Shown: positions 35,222-46,462 of the stretch, in pieces
Position numbering within the stretch: the first letter of the stretch is position 1
Layout of the letters: each line of letters opens with the position of its first letter
DNA from: Microbotryum silenes-acaulis
Lineage: Eukaryota; Basidiomycota; Microbotryomycetes; Microbotryales; Microbotryaceae
Direction: 5' to 3'
DNA length: 64,000 bases
NCBI GenBank assembly: GCA_003665825.1
Contig: QPFY01000002.1
Coordinates: 744,001 to 808,000, forward strand
Translations under genes and position numbers: made by a program
Notes under the pieces: model-generated
Told to the model about the DNA's origin: nothing
Database searches by the model: none
Seen by the model: only the letters and a program-made list of their open reading frames with translations

Positions 35222-36584
35222 ATGGCCGATGTTGAGCGTCAGAGGCAGTTGAGGGTGAGTGAATCTGCGAGTGGTCCCCCCCACATGTGAAGAGCGTCCA
35301 GAGCGGACCACAGACATGTCTCCTCGACAGCGATGAGGTGGACCCAGGTCACAGGATCATGCACTGACTGATCCATGACGTTCATTACCCAAAGGAAACG
35401 GTCGACAAGGCGATTCAAGTCCGTTTACAGGGCAACGAAAAGTTCAAGGCCGGTGATCTCCAAGGCGCTTTGCAAGACTACCACACCGTGCTCTTCTCCT
35501 TGCGAGGTAAGGTAGCTTCATTCGACTGATAAACTTTCTGTGCTTTAGTTAGCAGAAGACCCCGAATGGGTCTATGTCCGTGATCAGCTCCGGGGAGCAC
35601 CGTACATAACCCAAGCTCCGCTGACGAAAGCTCTCTGTCATGCTCCCACAACTGACCCCATATCGGCCCATCTTCCTCATGTTCTTTCAGGTCTTGATGG
35701 CTCGATCCAAGAAGCGATGGGCGCTACACCCAAAATGCATCGTCCCTCGCAAAGTGGCGCCGAGGCCTCCCTTGACGACGAGGCGAAGGCGCAGCGAGAG
35801 TTGACCGACAAGGTCAAGCAGGCGATCGTGTCGACCCACATCAACATGGCCATGATACATTTCAAGAAGGTCAGCTTCGGATGTTTTGCACAAGCTTGGA
35901 GAGCATGTGGGGCGTCCAGGAGGAGGCGACTTTGGGGTGAACACGAAAGAGGATGGGTCGGAGCGTCGATCGCCCGTCCCGAAGCAACACTTCGATCATT
36001 CCCGAAAGGAAGGATGAAAGTAGAAGCTGAGTCTACCCATCTTTGTCGTACCTAGGCGAACTGGCAGCGTTCCCTCGACTGTGCATTGGAAGCTCGCAAG
36101 ATAGAAGCGTGAGTCTTGCTCGAATTCGAAAAGATGCACCATATACGGTGTCCTTGCAGATGGGCTGACGTATCTTGCCTGCACCCAACAGAGACAACCC
36201 CAAGGCCAGATTTCGTGAAGCCCAAGCACGCATCAAGCTCGGTCTGGTCAATAGTAAATTACAAGTCTATTCCATCGTTGGCCGGCGCACGGCACGCTGA
36301 AAACAACTCATTTCTCCTCCTATACCACAGCGGGCAAGAAGATGATCGAGGACTTGCAAAAGGTGAACCCCGACCCGGCGTTTGTCAAGGCTCTGAATGA
36401 CCTCCAGTTGGAGGAGAAGGCCAGGGCCGAGAAGAACAACCAGCAATTCCGTTGAGTTCCTCCCAAATCTGTCCCCCTTTGCACGAAGGGGAAGTACTGA
36501 CCCTTGCTGTGCATTGATGGATCAAACACAGGTGGCATGTTCAGCAAAGGCAAAGACAAGGGAAAGCAAGACGAGAAAAAATAA
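35222..36584 (+). CDS. Small TPR-type protein
   Basis: Seven exons (35222-35254, 35395-35506, 35691-35869, 36056-36108, 36192-36253, 36331-36450, 36532-36584) give 203 residues. Helical repeat pairs fit tetratricopeptide repeats: RLQGNEKFKAGDLQGALQDY, then INMAMIHFKKANWQRSLDCA and KARFREAQARIKLGLVN. The first has the W/L-G-Y-A-F-A-P-like spacing of a TPR, and the long linker between the first and second units holds a charged loop. The Lys-rich C-terminus ends GKDKGKQDEKK. The set resembles the TPR part of FKBP-type or TTC9-like co-chaperones, which bind Hsp90/Hsp70 tails, but no isomerase domain is present. Cytosolic scaffold is the best guess. Confidence 0.8.
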
Positions 36585-36875
36585 AGGTGCACTGCCCGTG
36601 TCGTTGTTTGTTTCGTCTTTCCCGTAAAAGTCCGTTCACCTCACCAATCGCAAAGAAAGCTCTCGTCGTCGTTCTTCTCTTCAATTTTGTTCGGTCTACC
36701 CTCTCGTTCGTCAGTTTCGGCGTCTTACACTGCAGTGCATTCTTCCATCTTCCTTGTGACACCGCTTCCAGCGGAAGAGCCTTTCTTGGGTGGTCGCGGT
36801 AACCTGATAGATGAGAAAGCGATAATGGTCCGGTATAGATTACACCCTCTAGAACTCTGCGTTGCCCAAACCCTC
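36585..36875. other. Convergent 3' gap between TPR gene and glutaredoxin
   Basis: A T/C-rich gap between two tail-to-tail genes, with nothing further seen. Confidence 0.5.
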
Positions 36876-37609
36876 TTAGAGCGCCTTGAGGAGCGGTTCG
36901 AGCTTGCCACCCGAATGCAAGGACTGCAAATCCGAGCAGCCGCCGATGAGCTGGCCCTTGATGTAGATCTGCAGAAGTGAAGACCGGAATGAATGAGGAA
37001 CCGGTCAAAGGGAATGTCGCGAATATGCTGACTCGCCTGAGGTACAGTGACTCTCGACACATGGTTTCGTCCAGCCAAGTAGCGTTGGATAGCGACACCG
37101 TTGTTCTCATGGTCCAGTTCGATGCTCTGCGGGCCGGATTACCGCGATCAGTGCTGCATGCTCCTTGTCTAAGAATGCCGAGTGTAGGTACGCCCAACCC
37201 ACCTTTGTGTTTCCTTTCTGACCGAGATTGGCGAGGAGTGATTTGGCGTTGACGCCTTTGCAAAACGGGAAGATCCGCTTGCGTCAGTCAATGCATCTGC
37301 ACCTGCTTATTGTCGGCGATCGGACGACAGCAGCACCCGATCGCCGAGGATGACAACGACTGACAATGGGGGCAGTAGCTCTTGGAGAAGATCGCGATCG
37401 GGGCCGAGCTGATCAGGTCCTGAGTGCATGCACAATACAAGTTCCGTCAGATACAATGAAAAGACCGTGTCCTCACGACTTGAGGCTGGCTGAGGCCGAT
37501 GACGACATGCTGGCAATGAACGAACCTCGACGGTCGACTTGGCCTGTGCGAGGTCCTGTTCGGTCGTTTGGGGCATCCAGCCGTTAAGTAGAGAGCGGAT
37601 AAAGTTCAT
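36876..37609 (-). CDS. Dithiol glutaredoxin (CPHC)
   Basis: Five exons (37609-37526, 37419-37365, 37255-37203, 37126-37037, 36968-36876) give 124 residues, usual for the family. The active site CPHC is split by an intron inside the last Cys codon: IFSKSYCPH joins VNAKSLLANLG. Downstream are IELDHENNG, the cis-Pro loop TVPQ and the glutathione-site IYIKGQLIGGCSDLQSLHSG. Glutaredoxins reduce disulfides and mixed glutathione disulfides. CPHC in place of the common CPYC is a tolerated variant seen in some glutaredoxins. Intron 4 directly after TVPQ needs a GC donor (GCGAGT at 37036). The N-terminus (MNFIRSLLNGW) could be a weak targeting or membrane segment. It is head-to-head with the Ap4A phosphorylase gene, 195 bp apart. 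Confidence 0.92.
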
Positions 37610-37804
37610 TTCGGATGCTTGGACTTGAGGGTGGTGAGGAGGTGGTGAGTGGTCTGATGGAAACAGAAGCAAGCTGATGAAGCGCTTCGAACTGAGCTCC
37701 GCAGCGCCTCCGCAGGCTCCACTCTCCAGTCACTCTCCTCTCTCACTCTTAACCCCACTCGCTACTAATCTACGGTCTGACCAGCGAGTGTGAAACACGT
37801 CACC
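37610..37804. promoter_or_regulatory. Short bidirectional promoter region
   Basis: Only 195 bp separate the divergent start codons of the glutaredoxin and Ap4A phosphorylase genes, so the two promoters must overlap or be shared. The stretch is pyrimidine-rich near the plus-strand start. No specific binding site can be named. Confidence 0.6.
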
Positions 37805-39294
37805 ATGAGCTCCACCACCGCCTTCAGTGGTATCTCGACCAAGATCAAGCAGAGCTACTCCAAGGCCTCCACCTCAGGCGCATGTCTCTACACCGACAGC
37901 GAGCTCATCGAGTTGGACGATCGGGACACGGGAATACCCGTCAGTTCCGCTTGGCGCGTTGACGACGGATAAACTTCGAGCTGGGTTAGCAGACCTGACG
38001 ACTGAATTTCATCAACTACAGTTCGAACTGCGGTATGCACCCCAGCTGGCCAAGAAGCCCTCAGCAGCAAAGGACTCGGGCGCGACCAATCAACCAAAAC
38101 CTGCTCCCCGAGACCCTTTCGCCGAGCCGTATCCCGAGCCCGATCTCTACGTCCACGAGGAAGAGGTCAAGGAGGATCCTTTTGATGCATCAGGAGACAC
38201 TTTCGTCCTGCTCGTGCGTTACTCGTACCCCGGGCTCGATCTATCCTAGCGAAGATTTTGCTCATGCCAATCACGAAACCCTTCCCTCTCGCTGTGTACA
38301 CAGCTCAACAAATTCTGCATCGTTCCGCGACATTTCCTCTTGGTGACTAAGGAATTTGAGAAGCAGGAGCGGCCCTTGACACCGCTGCAGTTGTTGGCGA
38401 CGTATTCGGTGCTCAAGTCGCTCGGGACGAGGGAGAAGCATTTGGCTTTCTACAACTGTGGACCCTTATCCGGTGCCTCGTAAGTCTCGCAATGATTCGG
38501 GCAGTGCCAAAACTCATCTTACTAAACACTACATCATTTCATGCTTAACAGGCAACCCCACAAACAGTTCGTTTGCGAATGAATCCACAGCTTGTCCAGG
38601 AGATCGATCGCTGACTCTTATTCCCATCCTCAATCCTCTGCAGCGTCCAATTCATTCCCTTGTCGAACGGTGTCGCACCCTTCGACAACTTCATCCAAGA
38701 CAACAAACCCTCAAACCCCAGTAGGTCTCTGAGACTTTTTTGTCTTGGCCCCAATTGAAATCTAGCTGACTCTTTCTCTCACCTCGGTGGGGCGCGGCGC
38801 GGCCACCAGAGGACCCATTTCAACTCCCACTCCCTTACACCTCCTTCACCGTCATGCTTGCACCGCCCTTAAACGGCGATCTTGTTTCTTACCTCGGCAT
38901 GACCTTCCTCTCCTTGTTGGACTTGATGATCGAGCATTTAAGAAGGGCCTCGCTCGTCAAATCTTCGTCGGAAGGAGCGAGCCCCGACCCCTCAACAACA
39001 ACGGCACCTCCACCCCTTTCCTCAAGAGGTGGTCTCTCCGGCCTTAGCTACAACCTCATCATGACCGAAAAGTACCTCCAAATCATACCTCGCTCAAAAG
39101 AGAGCTGGAGCGCCTCGGGATCCAAGCAGCAAATCAGTGTCAACTCGTTAGGTTTCGCGGGTATGTTGTTGGTCAAGGATGAGGAGGTCTTGGAGGAGGT
39201 CAAGAAGGTGGGGGTGATGAGTATACTGAAGGAGGTGGGGGTGGATCCGGTCGTTAGTGGGGAGTTGGGGGAGGAGGTACAGGATGAGGAATGA
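37805..39294 (+). CDS. APA2: Diadenosine tetraphosphate phosphorylase (ATP adenylyltransferase)
   Basis: Six exons (37805-37939, 38022-38213, 38304-38479, 38552-38566, 38644-38720, 38810-39294) give 359 residues, in the Apa1/Apa2 range. The enzyme cleaves Ap4A with phosphate to ADP and ATP. Seen features: LNKFCIVPRHFLLVTKEFEKQ, then FYNCGPLSGAS joined to QPHKHVQFIPL, which carries the histidine-triad-like catalytic core, and LPYTSFTVML. Exon 4 is a 15-nt microexon coding just SQPHKH with its borders, so the active site depends on its inclusion. A second stretch, SYNLIMTEKYLQIIPRS, matches the C-terminal fold. Apa1 or Apa2 cannot be separated by sequence here, so the symbol is a family label. 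Confidence 0.92.
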
Positions 39295-39486
39295 TCGGCT
39301 TGGGCTAGACTCGGAGGGAGTCGTCGATAACAGCTAGGTCTCACAAGCGAAGGAGGTCAGAGAACGATGTGTTATGCTACAATGCTGTGAATGCTGCGAC
39401 GGGTACTACGCGGAAGATGCACAGAACAGAAATGCGACGACGAAGAAATCGGAGCGAGCTCAAGCTCGGCGCTGACGCGAAGCCGA

Positions 39487-39825
39487 CTATGCCTTCTTGT
39501 GTTTTTTGCTCTGTTTCTTGTCCTTGGTCAATTCCGATTCGATGACTTTCCTCTTCTTGCCCTTGCCCTTTTCCTTCTCCGAAATCGACGATGTGTCCAC
39601 CTTCGTCGCACTCGAAGCCGACTCCTCGCTTTGTTCCTGTTCAAGACGTTTGACCAATCGCACCAATGCCTCCTTGATCGCACTTGCTCCTGCACCACTC
39701 AGGACTCGAGTGGCCGTTTCATCGGCGAGGAAACGTTGCATCTCGACGATCGCGAAGGGAGTGGGAACGGAACGGATTCGGAGCGGTCGGAGATGGAGAG
39801 GCGCGGGGAGGGGTGCGAGATCCAT
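39487..39825 (-). CDS. Small Lys-rich protein of unknown function
   Basis: A single-exon frame of 112 residues starting MDLAPLPAPLHLRPLRIRSV. The first 70 residues look folded and helical (AIVEMQRFLADETATRVLSG, then IKEALVRLVKRLEQEQ). The rest is Ser/Glu then Lys-rich and ends KKQSKKHKKA, the kind of tail that targets the nucleolus or binds RNA. I do not recognise a family. It is transcribed away from squalene synthase, whose start is 555 bp off. The frame is open upstream to 40341, but that part reads like leader. Homologues in other basidiomycetes would be the best test of reality. Confidence 0.6.
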   Translation of the reverse strand: MDLAPLPAPLHLRPLRIRSVPTPFAIVEMQRFLADETATRVLSGAGASAIKEALVRLVKRLEQEQSEESASSATKVDTSSISEKEKGKGKKRKVIESELTKDKKQSKKHKKA

Positions 39826-40379
39826 GTTTGTGATGTGGGCTGATGAGGTGAGGTGGGGTTTGGTGTTTGAAGGTCTAAACGGTTCAAGGGGACGTGCCAG
39901 GGTCAGTAGGAAAGCTTGGAGGACGAGGGAGAGCCGAGACAGGGGCTCCCGTCTACGGGTCCACGGGGGTTGCGAAGAAACCGGCCCCGAGCGGTGGCTT
40001 GTCGGTCGTGCAGACCTGTGTGCCAGAGCTGGGATTGAGCTCGACTCACCTTGAGGTAACGTCCGTGCACGAGATACAAAAGTGTAGAGCGATACCACGC
40101 GGGGGGGTGAGAGTTGTAAGTGAGGAAAGCGAGCGCTCGTCCGTCGCGAGCAATGGGCCGGTGCTTTCGAATTAGCTTTGGTTTCTAATGCGAAATTGAC
40201 CGGTGTGATAAGCCCCCGTCGAGGCGGGATCGCTGCCGTCTCCGCTCTGGGCTTGGCTCTCGATCCGACCCTCGACTGACCGCATTTGTGTCGGGTTCTA
40301 CCACATCGCGCTTTTCCTTTGCGCTTCAAAAGAGTACTCACTCGCTCAACAAGACCTTCAAAACCTCTCCTTTGTCACG
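39826..40379. other. Divergent upstream region of ERG9 and the Lys-rich gene
   Basis: This carries both promoters. A short G-run lies near 40107. No sterol-response element can be called with confidence. Confidence 0.45.
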
Positions 40380-42567
40380 ATGGGAAAGGCTACGACGATC
40401 CTCGCGGCGTTGCGACGGCCGTCCGAGGCCCGTGCGTTGGTCAACTACACCGTCTGGCGCGATCCTCTGCACCGCATCGAGGACAACCCGGAATCAGGAT
40501 GGTCAGTCACGCAGCGTGTCGTTTCTTAGTGCGTGCGTTTAATGACGCCAAGCCGATCCTGTTGTACATGCCTCCATCCCTTCTCTCCGCTCAATACCCC
40601 TGCTCCCTCCCCATCGCGTCATCCGGCGCATCGCACCTCGTGACGACCCACCACTCTCACCACGTCCATGCAACGGATGCGACATCCATCTACTAGGGAC
40701 CGTGAAGAGATGAAGCAATGCTGGGGCTTCCTCGACGCCACCTCGCGATCGTTCGCCGCCGTCATCAAAGAACTCGAAGGCGATCTGTCCAGAGTCGTCA
40801 GTCACCTCCCTGGGCAGCCCCACCCACACTGCCCCCTGTACAGCCGGCTCATCTCGTTGTTCCGTCTCACACACAGATCGCTCTGTTCTACCTCATTCTA
40901 CGAGGGCTGGACACGATCGAAGACGACATGACGCTCGACATCGACACCAAGGTCCCTCTTTTGGTCAACTTCTACGAGAGGCTCGAGCAGGACGGGTGGA
41001 ACTTTACTGAATGTTCGTGTGGGATTGCCGGCATTAGAGCTCACAGGGACAATAAGCTGACGTACTGTTCTTACAGCCGGACCGAACGAAAAGGACCGCG
41101 CCCTGTTGGTCGATTTCCAGGTTGTGATTGCCGAGTACAAGCGTCTCGAACCCGAGTCAGTCTCGAGACATTTCTCACGGTCTGCGCTTACGAGTGCTGA
41201 CGAGCTCTCGTTCACCTTACCTTCAGCTACAAGAAGGTGATTGCGGACATCACACAAAAGATGGGAGCCGGTATGGCGCGCTACGCCAAGGTCTACGCCG
41301 AGAGCGATGGCAGGTTCTCCGTCGACACGCTCGCCTCGTTCGACCTCTACTGCCACTTTGTCGCCGGACTCGTCGGCGAAGGCCTGTCGCGTCTCTTTTC
41401 GGCCTCGGGCAAGGAAGCGCCCGAGTTGGGCGAGCAAGTCTCGTTGAGTAACTCGATGGGTCTGCTCTTGCAAAAGACGAACATCCTGCGTGACTTCCGC
41501 GAGGACACCGACGAGGGTCGCGTCTTCTGGCCGGCCGAACTCTGGTCCAAGTATGCCGACAAGCCCGAGGATCTTTACGCGCATCGGAACGAGCAAAAGG
41601 CGCTGTGGGCACTGAGCGAGATGACGGTTGATGCTCTGAGCCACGCGACCGATGCGCTCGACTACCTGACCCTGCTGTCGAACCAGAGCGTCTTCAACTT
41701 CTGCGCAATTCCTCAAGCGATGGCGATGGCGACCTTGCAGGAGTGCTTCATGAACCCCAAGGTCTTCCATCAGAACGTCAAGATCCGCAAAGGCTTGGCG
41801 GTGAGGTTGATCCTCGATGCGACGAACCCTCGCGACGTCGCCTACATGTTCCGCGACATGGCCCGTGCGATCCACGCCAAAGCCGTGGCGAACGATCCGA
41901 GCTTTATCAAGATCGCCGTTTTGTGCGGTCGGATCGAGCAATGGACCGAGACGAGGTACCCTTCCTTCATCGAGGTGGGCAAACCGGTGCCCAAGTCGAT
42001 GGAGGACTGGCGACCAGGAATGGACTCGAGGGTGCGTCAGTTGGCGCCGACCGAGGCGATCCTCGCCGAGAGGAGAGAGAGGGCCGCGGCGATGGAGGCG
42101 ACCAAGATGTCAAATGATGATGTGAGTCCCTTGCTTGCCACGAGGATTGTGATTGTGGAGCCTGAAGTGGTTGCTGAAACCAGGCTTCGCCCAATTCGCT
42201 CTCTTCTTTGCTTGCTCCAGTACAAGTTCCTCGCGTTGCTCTTGGGTGGTATTGTGCTCTTGTTCCTGGTCTTGGCCGCGATCGGTGGTGGGATGATGTG
42301 GTGGTTCTTCTTCCGGTGAGTCGAACGCTTCCTACTGCATTCGTCTGTGAAAGCCCCATTGACACTCACGGTCATGGCTTGCCTTCTGACTTTATTTAGA
42401 GATGGCGCTCGATTCGCCGTGAGTGGAAATTATACCTTAGCTGATCAATATCTTTGACACGTGAAGCTGATGTTCCCATTAATTTGATCGTGAAACAGGA
42501 GGACGTTTTGGGCAACCCAGAAGAGGTTGCAGCTAGGGCCAAAGAGATCCTTCACCCCGAGTTCTGA
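40380..42567 (+). CDS. ERG9: Squalene synthase
   Basis: Eight exons (40380-40501, 40697-40796, 40877-41012, 41077-41155, 41227-42121, 42221-42315, 42400-42418, 42499-42567) give 504 residues. The enzyme joins two farnesyl diphosphates and reduces the product to squalene, the first committed step to ergosterol, on the ER. Seen: [15 protein letters not shown] with the first Asp-rich motif, [13 protein letters not shown], and [20 protein letters not shown] with the second, plus [15 protein letters not shown]. The C-terminal membrane anchor is [19 protein letters not shown], followed by a 30-residue tail carried by two tiny exons, one of them 19 nt. The start follows a CACG context and gives a family-like N-terminus. 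Confidence 0.96.
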
Positions 42568-43056
42568 AGAAGTGAAAGAGATCCTTTTAATTTCTGGTTT
42601 TGTGTTGCACCTGCCACGACCATACGACTCGAACGACCATTTAAGGTGATGTTTGATGCAAGATAGTTGCAATGACATATAGGGGAGGTGGACACTACTC
42701 ATTCATTCGGTGTCCCATGCGCCGGGTTGTGTCTCACGTGGGCCACTTGCAGTGGTGTGGAGATCGCCCGTCCGGCCCTCTCCGCGGCCTCTCGTCGCCG
42801 TCGGTCGGCCCTCTTTGACTGTCTCCTCATCTTACATTCCTGCACCCTTCCAGCCGCCCCCTTCTTCTTCCTTGTTTGCTCTCGCCTACAAGACTGAGAC
42901 TGTCGATTATCAACTCGTTCCCCTTCGTCGTACACCCTAGCCCCACCATCAGGCCTTCCGTCCGCTGTACAGTCGCTTGCTTCGTGTCTCGTCGCCTGTC
43001 ATCGCTTGCTTCCGTCATTTCGCTAGGACTAGATCAACACCCCCCTTTGGCTTACC
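42568..43056. other. Intergenic between ERG9 and PRPP synthetase
   Basis: ERG9 3' region followed by a pyrimidine-rich leader of the next gene. Nothing else is seen. Confidence 0.5.
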
Positions 43057-45018
43057 ATGCGTGACGGTTCCAGCATCAAGTTGCTCACGGGTAATTCGCT
43101 CGTTGCTTTACATCGCCTTTCGAGCCACGGCTTTACAGCTGCATCTGTTTCACGCGCTTCGTGCAGCCAATGCCCATCCCTAGGGCTTCATCGCCTTCCC
43201 AACCCTTCTCAAGAAACCATCACTAAATCCATCTCTGCTCTCTCACTAGGTAACTCGCACCCCGAGTTGGCCCAACAGATCGCCAAGCGGTAAGTCGGGA
43301 CGAGCCTTCCATTTACCAGCACGAGGCAGGTGGTTCCTACGGTACCTTCGGGAAGGGTCATCGTCATTTCCTCACAAGCGCGGGCGATCAGCTTCAACGG
43401 CTTCGAAGCTGGACCGGTGGGAAGACGTCCTTCCACCAAGCAGAGCATGATATCCTGCTTTGGATCAGGTCCAAGATGCTACAACCGAGCCGGAATGTCC
43501 CATCTTGTACATCGACACGATTCGGAAGTATTGCGAGGGCGTCAAGCAGGACTGGCCGAGACGAGATTCTCGGTCGTCGCCCTCTTGGAATTCTTTGATC
43601 AAGACGGACAATCAGCTTTCACAATGAAGCTATGGAAGAGGTCGTAGACACTGATCTTCATCTCATTTCTTCTGGCCGGCACCCGCACAGACTTGGGATC
43701 CCCTTGACCAAATGCACCGTCAAGAAGTTCAGCGACAACGAAACCTCCGTTTCGATCGGCGAGTCCGTCCGTGAAGAGGATGTCTTTATCGTCCAGACCG
43801 GCTTCAACCCGTCCCCGTACCCTTTTGGATCCAAGGCCCGTCACTACGGCGACAGCTCGCTCGAGGCCTCGCGACCGGGAACTCCGAACGGGTCAAGACC
43901 GACGACGCCGCTTCCAACGTCGGCCTCGACGTCCTCGCTCCACGTGCCCAACAGCAAGTCCCAACCGGCGCCGGAACCGTTCAACGACCCCAACGATCTC
44001 TTGATGGAGTTGCTTATCCTCATCTCGGCATGCAAGACCGCCTCAGCCAAGCGTATCACCGCCGTGATCCCGTGCTTCCCTTACTCGCGCATGGACCGCA
44101 AGGACAAGTCCCGCGCACCTATCACGGCCAAGCTCGTCGCCAACATGCTGCAAATCGCCGGTTGCAATCACGTCATCACGATGGACCTGCACGCCAGTCA
44201 AATTCAAGGCTTCTTCGAGGTCCCCGTTGACAACCTCTGGACCGAGCCGTCGATGATCCACTGGGTCAAGGAGAACATCCCCGACTGGCGTAACGCGATC
44301 ATAGTCTCGCCCGACGCCGGAGGAGCCAAGCGAGCGACGATGCTTGCCGATCGCCTCGACGTTGACTTCGCGCTCATCAACCGCAACCGCGTCAAAGGTG
44401 CTGCACCCAATGCCGAAGCGAGGATGGAGATTCTCGTCGGTGACGTCAAGGGCAAGGTCGCGGTCTTGATCGACGACATGTGCGACACGGGTGGAACGAT
44501 TAAGTTGGCGACGAACGCGCTCTTGGCGAGTGGGGCCAGGAAAGTCTATGCGGTCGTATCCCATGGTAAGTCACTTCAATTATGTGGAAAAAAAATCGGA
44601 CATCGAATAAGGTGCTGACGAGCGTTGTGGTACCCAGGCTTGCTGTCTGGAGAGAGCATGTCCGAGTTGGCTCGATTGCCGTTAGAAAAGCTCGTGGTAG
44701 GTGCTCACTGATCCCTCTTCGTACCTTTTCCGGTTGTTCTGACACCCCCCTCTCATGATGTGACGAACAGGTGTCCAACACGATCTGCCAGACTGAGCAT
44801 TTAAAGCAGGCCCACGGGAAACTGGAGGTGATGGACATCTCTCCCGTCGTCGCCGAGTCAATTCGCCGAGTAAGTACCCGCAGATTTTTTCTTCTCCATC
44901 TGCGATTGTTCCACGACCAACTTTTTCCTGACATGCATCGCTGTCGACGTCCCAGACACATAACGGTGAATCGATCTCGTTGTTGTTTTCTGAAGGGGGT
45001 GCCAGTCTTTTTGGGTAG
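43057..45018 (+). CDS. PRS: Ribose-phosphate pyrophosphokinase
   Basis: Six exons (43057-43090, 43250-43289, 43691-44565, 44638-44696, 44771-44869, 44956-45018) give 389 residues, longer than the usual roughly 320. It makes PRPP from ribose 5-phosphate and ATP, feeding purine, pyrimidine, His and Trp synthesis. Seen: [51 protein letters not shown] (flexible/ATP loop), [12 protein letters not shown], and the PRPP loop [13 protein letters not shown]. The extra length is a Ser/Pro/Thr-rich insert at about residues 63-125, between VQTGF and [11 protein letters not shown]. Some fungal Prs subunits carry similar non-homologous regions. Which yeast subunit it matches cannot be told. The C-terminus [11 protein letters not shown] is family-typical. 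Confidence 0.95.
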
Positions 45019-46462
45019 AGTGGCGGTTGCGCGGACATCACTTTCTCCTATTTTGGTTAGAGAAAACCGTGAGAAGCGATCTCCGCCCGCGCGTGCCCAG
45101 CAGGGATGGGTTCTTCTCTCTCGGTTCTGGTTTTCTCCCCTTGATTTTAGGACTCGCATAGACTCTCTCTCTCTTTTTACTAACATCTGAAAATCACATT
45201 GAGTAGTCGTTGAAGGTGAATGCGATAGAACGACTTGAAGAGTGTGTGGCGTTGCGCGTGCGCCTGCTGGCAACGCGTAGTGCAAGCGCGGCTGCCGGGT
45301 GCTGGCATCGGCTGGCATGCCCACCCCCAAACTACCCCAAACATGGGGCGTGCGCGACGACATCGTCGCCGGGCTCTCTGGCTCCTGCCTCAACCTCGAT
45401 CTCACCCGTCGTCGCCCATTCCTCCGACACAACGTCCCCCCCCCCCCTTTCTCTCTCTTCTTCTCCCGTTTCGGTCTTTTGATCGTCTTCTGCCCTGCAC
45501 CAGTCGTCGACCCTCGCTCTCGCCCTTTGTCGAGCGCTTAACCCGATTGTCGTTGGTTGCTCTCGTGGGCGCGTGTCGTTCTTCGCGCGCGACTTGCGTC
45601 CGAACCACCACTGCCGACACGCTTGGGGCGTTGTTTCGTACGAGGTGAGTTTCACATTCCCCTGCGCCCCCCCTGTAAGCGACTTGGGTGTCATTTGTCG
45701 ATACGATTGGGTTCTGGTCTGGAGTCGAGGGTTGGCGTTGGTTGATCTGGGCCATGGTGGAGTGCTGTTGTGCCCTGCTGCGTTGGTCAGGGTCACGACG
45801 GCCGAGCGCTGCCAGGCGGTGCTCGCGCTGGCTGGGTCGATGATCGGTGCCAGGCGAACGACGACGGGCGGGCGCGGCGAATCGATGACCTCCCCGGCGC
45901 TGTCCATGGCTGCGAAGCGATCCGCATGCATCGACCTTTGGACCACGATACACCTCGATCAATGTGATGCAAGGACCAGAGGCGTAGGTTTGTGACCTCG
46001 GTGTCACAGCTTGCTGCACCAACTTGCACGAGACATCCGACGCTGGGTCGGGGTCGCACGGAAACTGGCCTGGCTTGCGGTCGTGCGTGTGTGGTGCGTG
46101 TGATGTGAATACGTCGCCCGCCGGACCACGCGCGGCGGGCACGAGCGGGGTGCTAGCTGGTGTGATCTACCCCCGCCCGCTCTCGCGACGCGCCCATCGT
46201 TCGCCCTCTTTTTTCCCACCCAACACGAAACGGAGCATGACACGACCAAGTCTATTTTGAAGTTTTAGTTGACCCTGATCGCTCCCCGTTCTCTCGTTCC
46301 CTTCATTCATTGTTGCCGACCCGTCTGCCTCCGCCCGCAGCGTCTACTTGGTCTACGCGCTCGTTCCCTGCGTCGTTTGTCCCCTCGGTCTTGCACGCAG
46401 CAGACACCTGGTCTTTGCTCGCTTAGATCTCCCTCCCGTTTTGCTGCACGGTCTCTCGTGGC
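45019..46462. other. 1.4-kb upstream region of the fusion gene
   Basis: No gene is supported. There is a C-homopolymer at 45429-45438 and long pyrimidine-rich runs (46250-46460) just before the start codon. These resemble the CT-rich promoters and leaders of well-expressed basidiomycete genes. A 5' UTR intron is possible. Confidence 0.45.

Noticed and set aside
40898..41941. 347-codon minus-strand frame across ERG9
   Set aside because: Antisense of the conserved squalene synthase exons; its residue pattern mirrors the sense codons and it has no family features.
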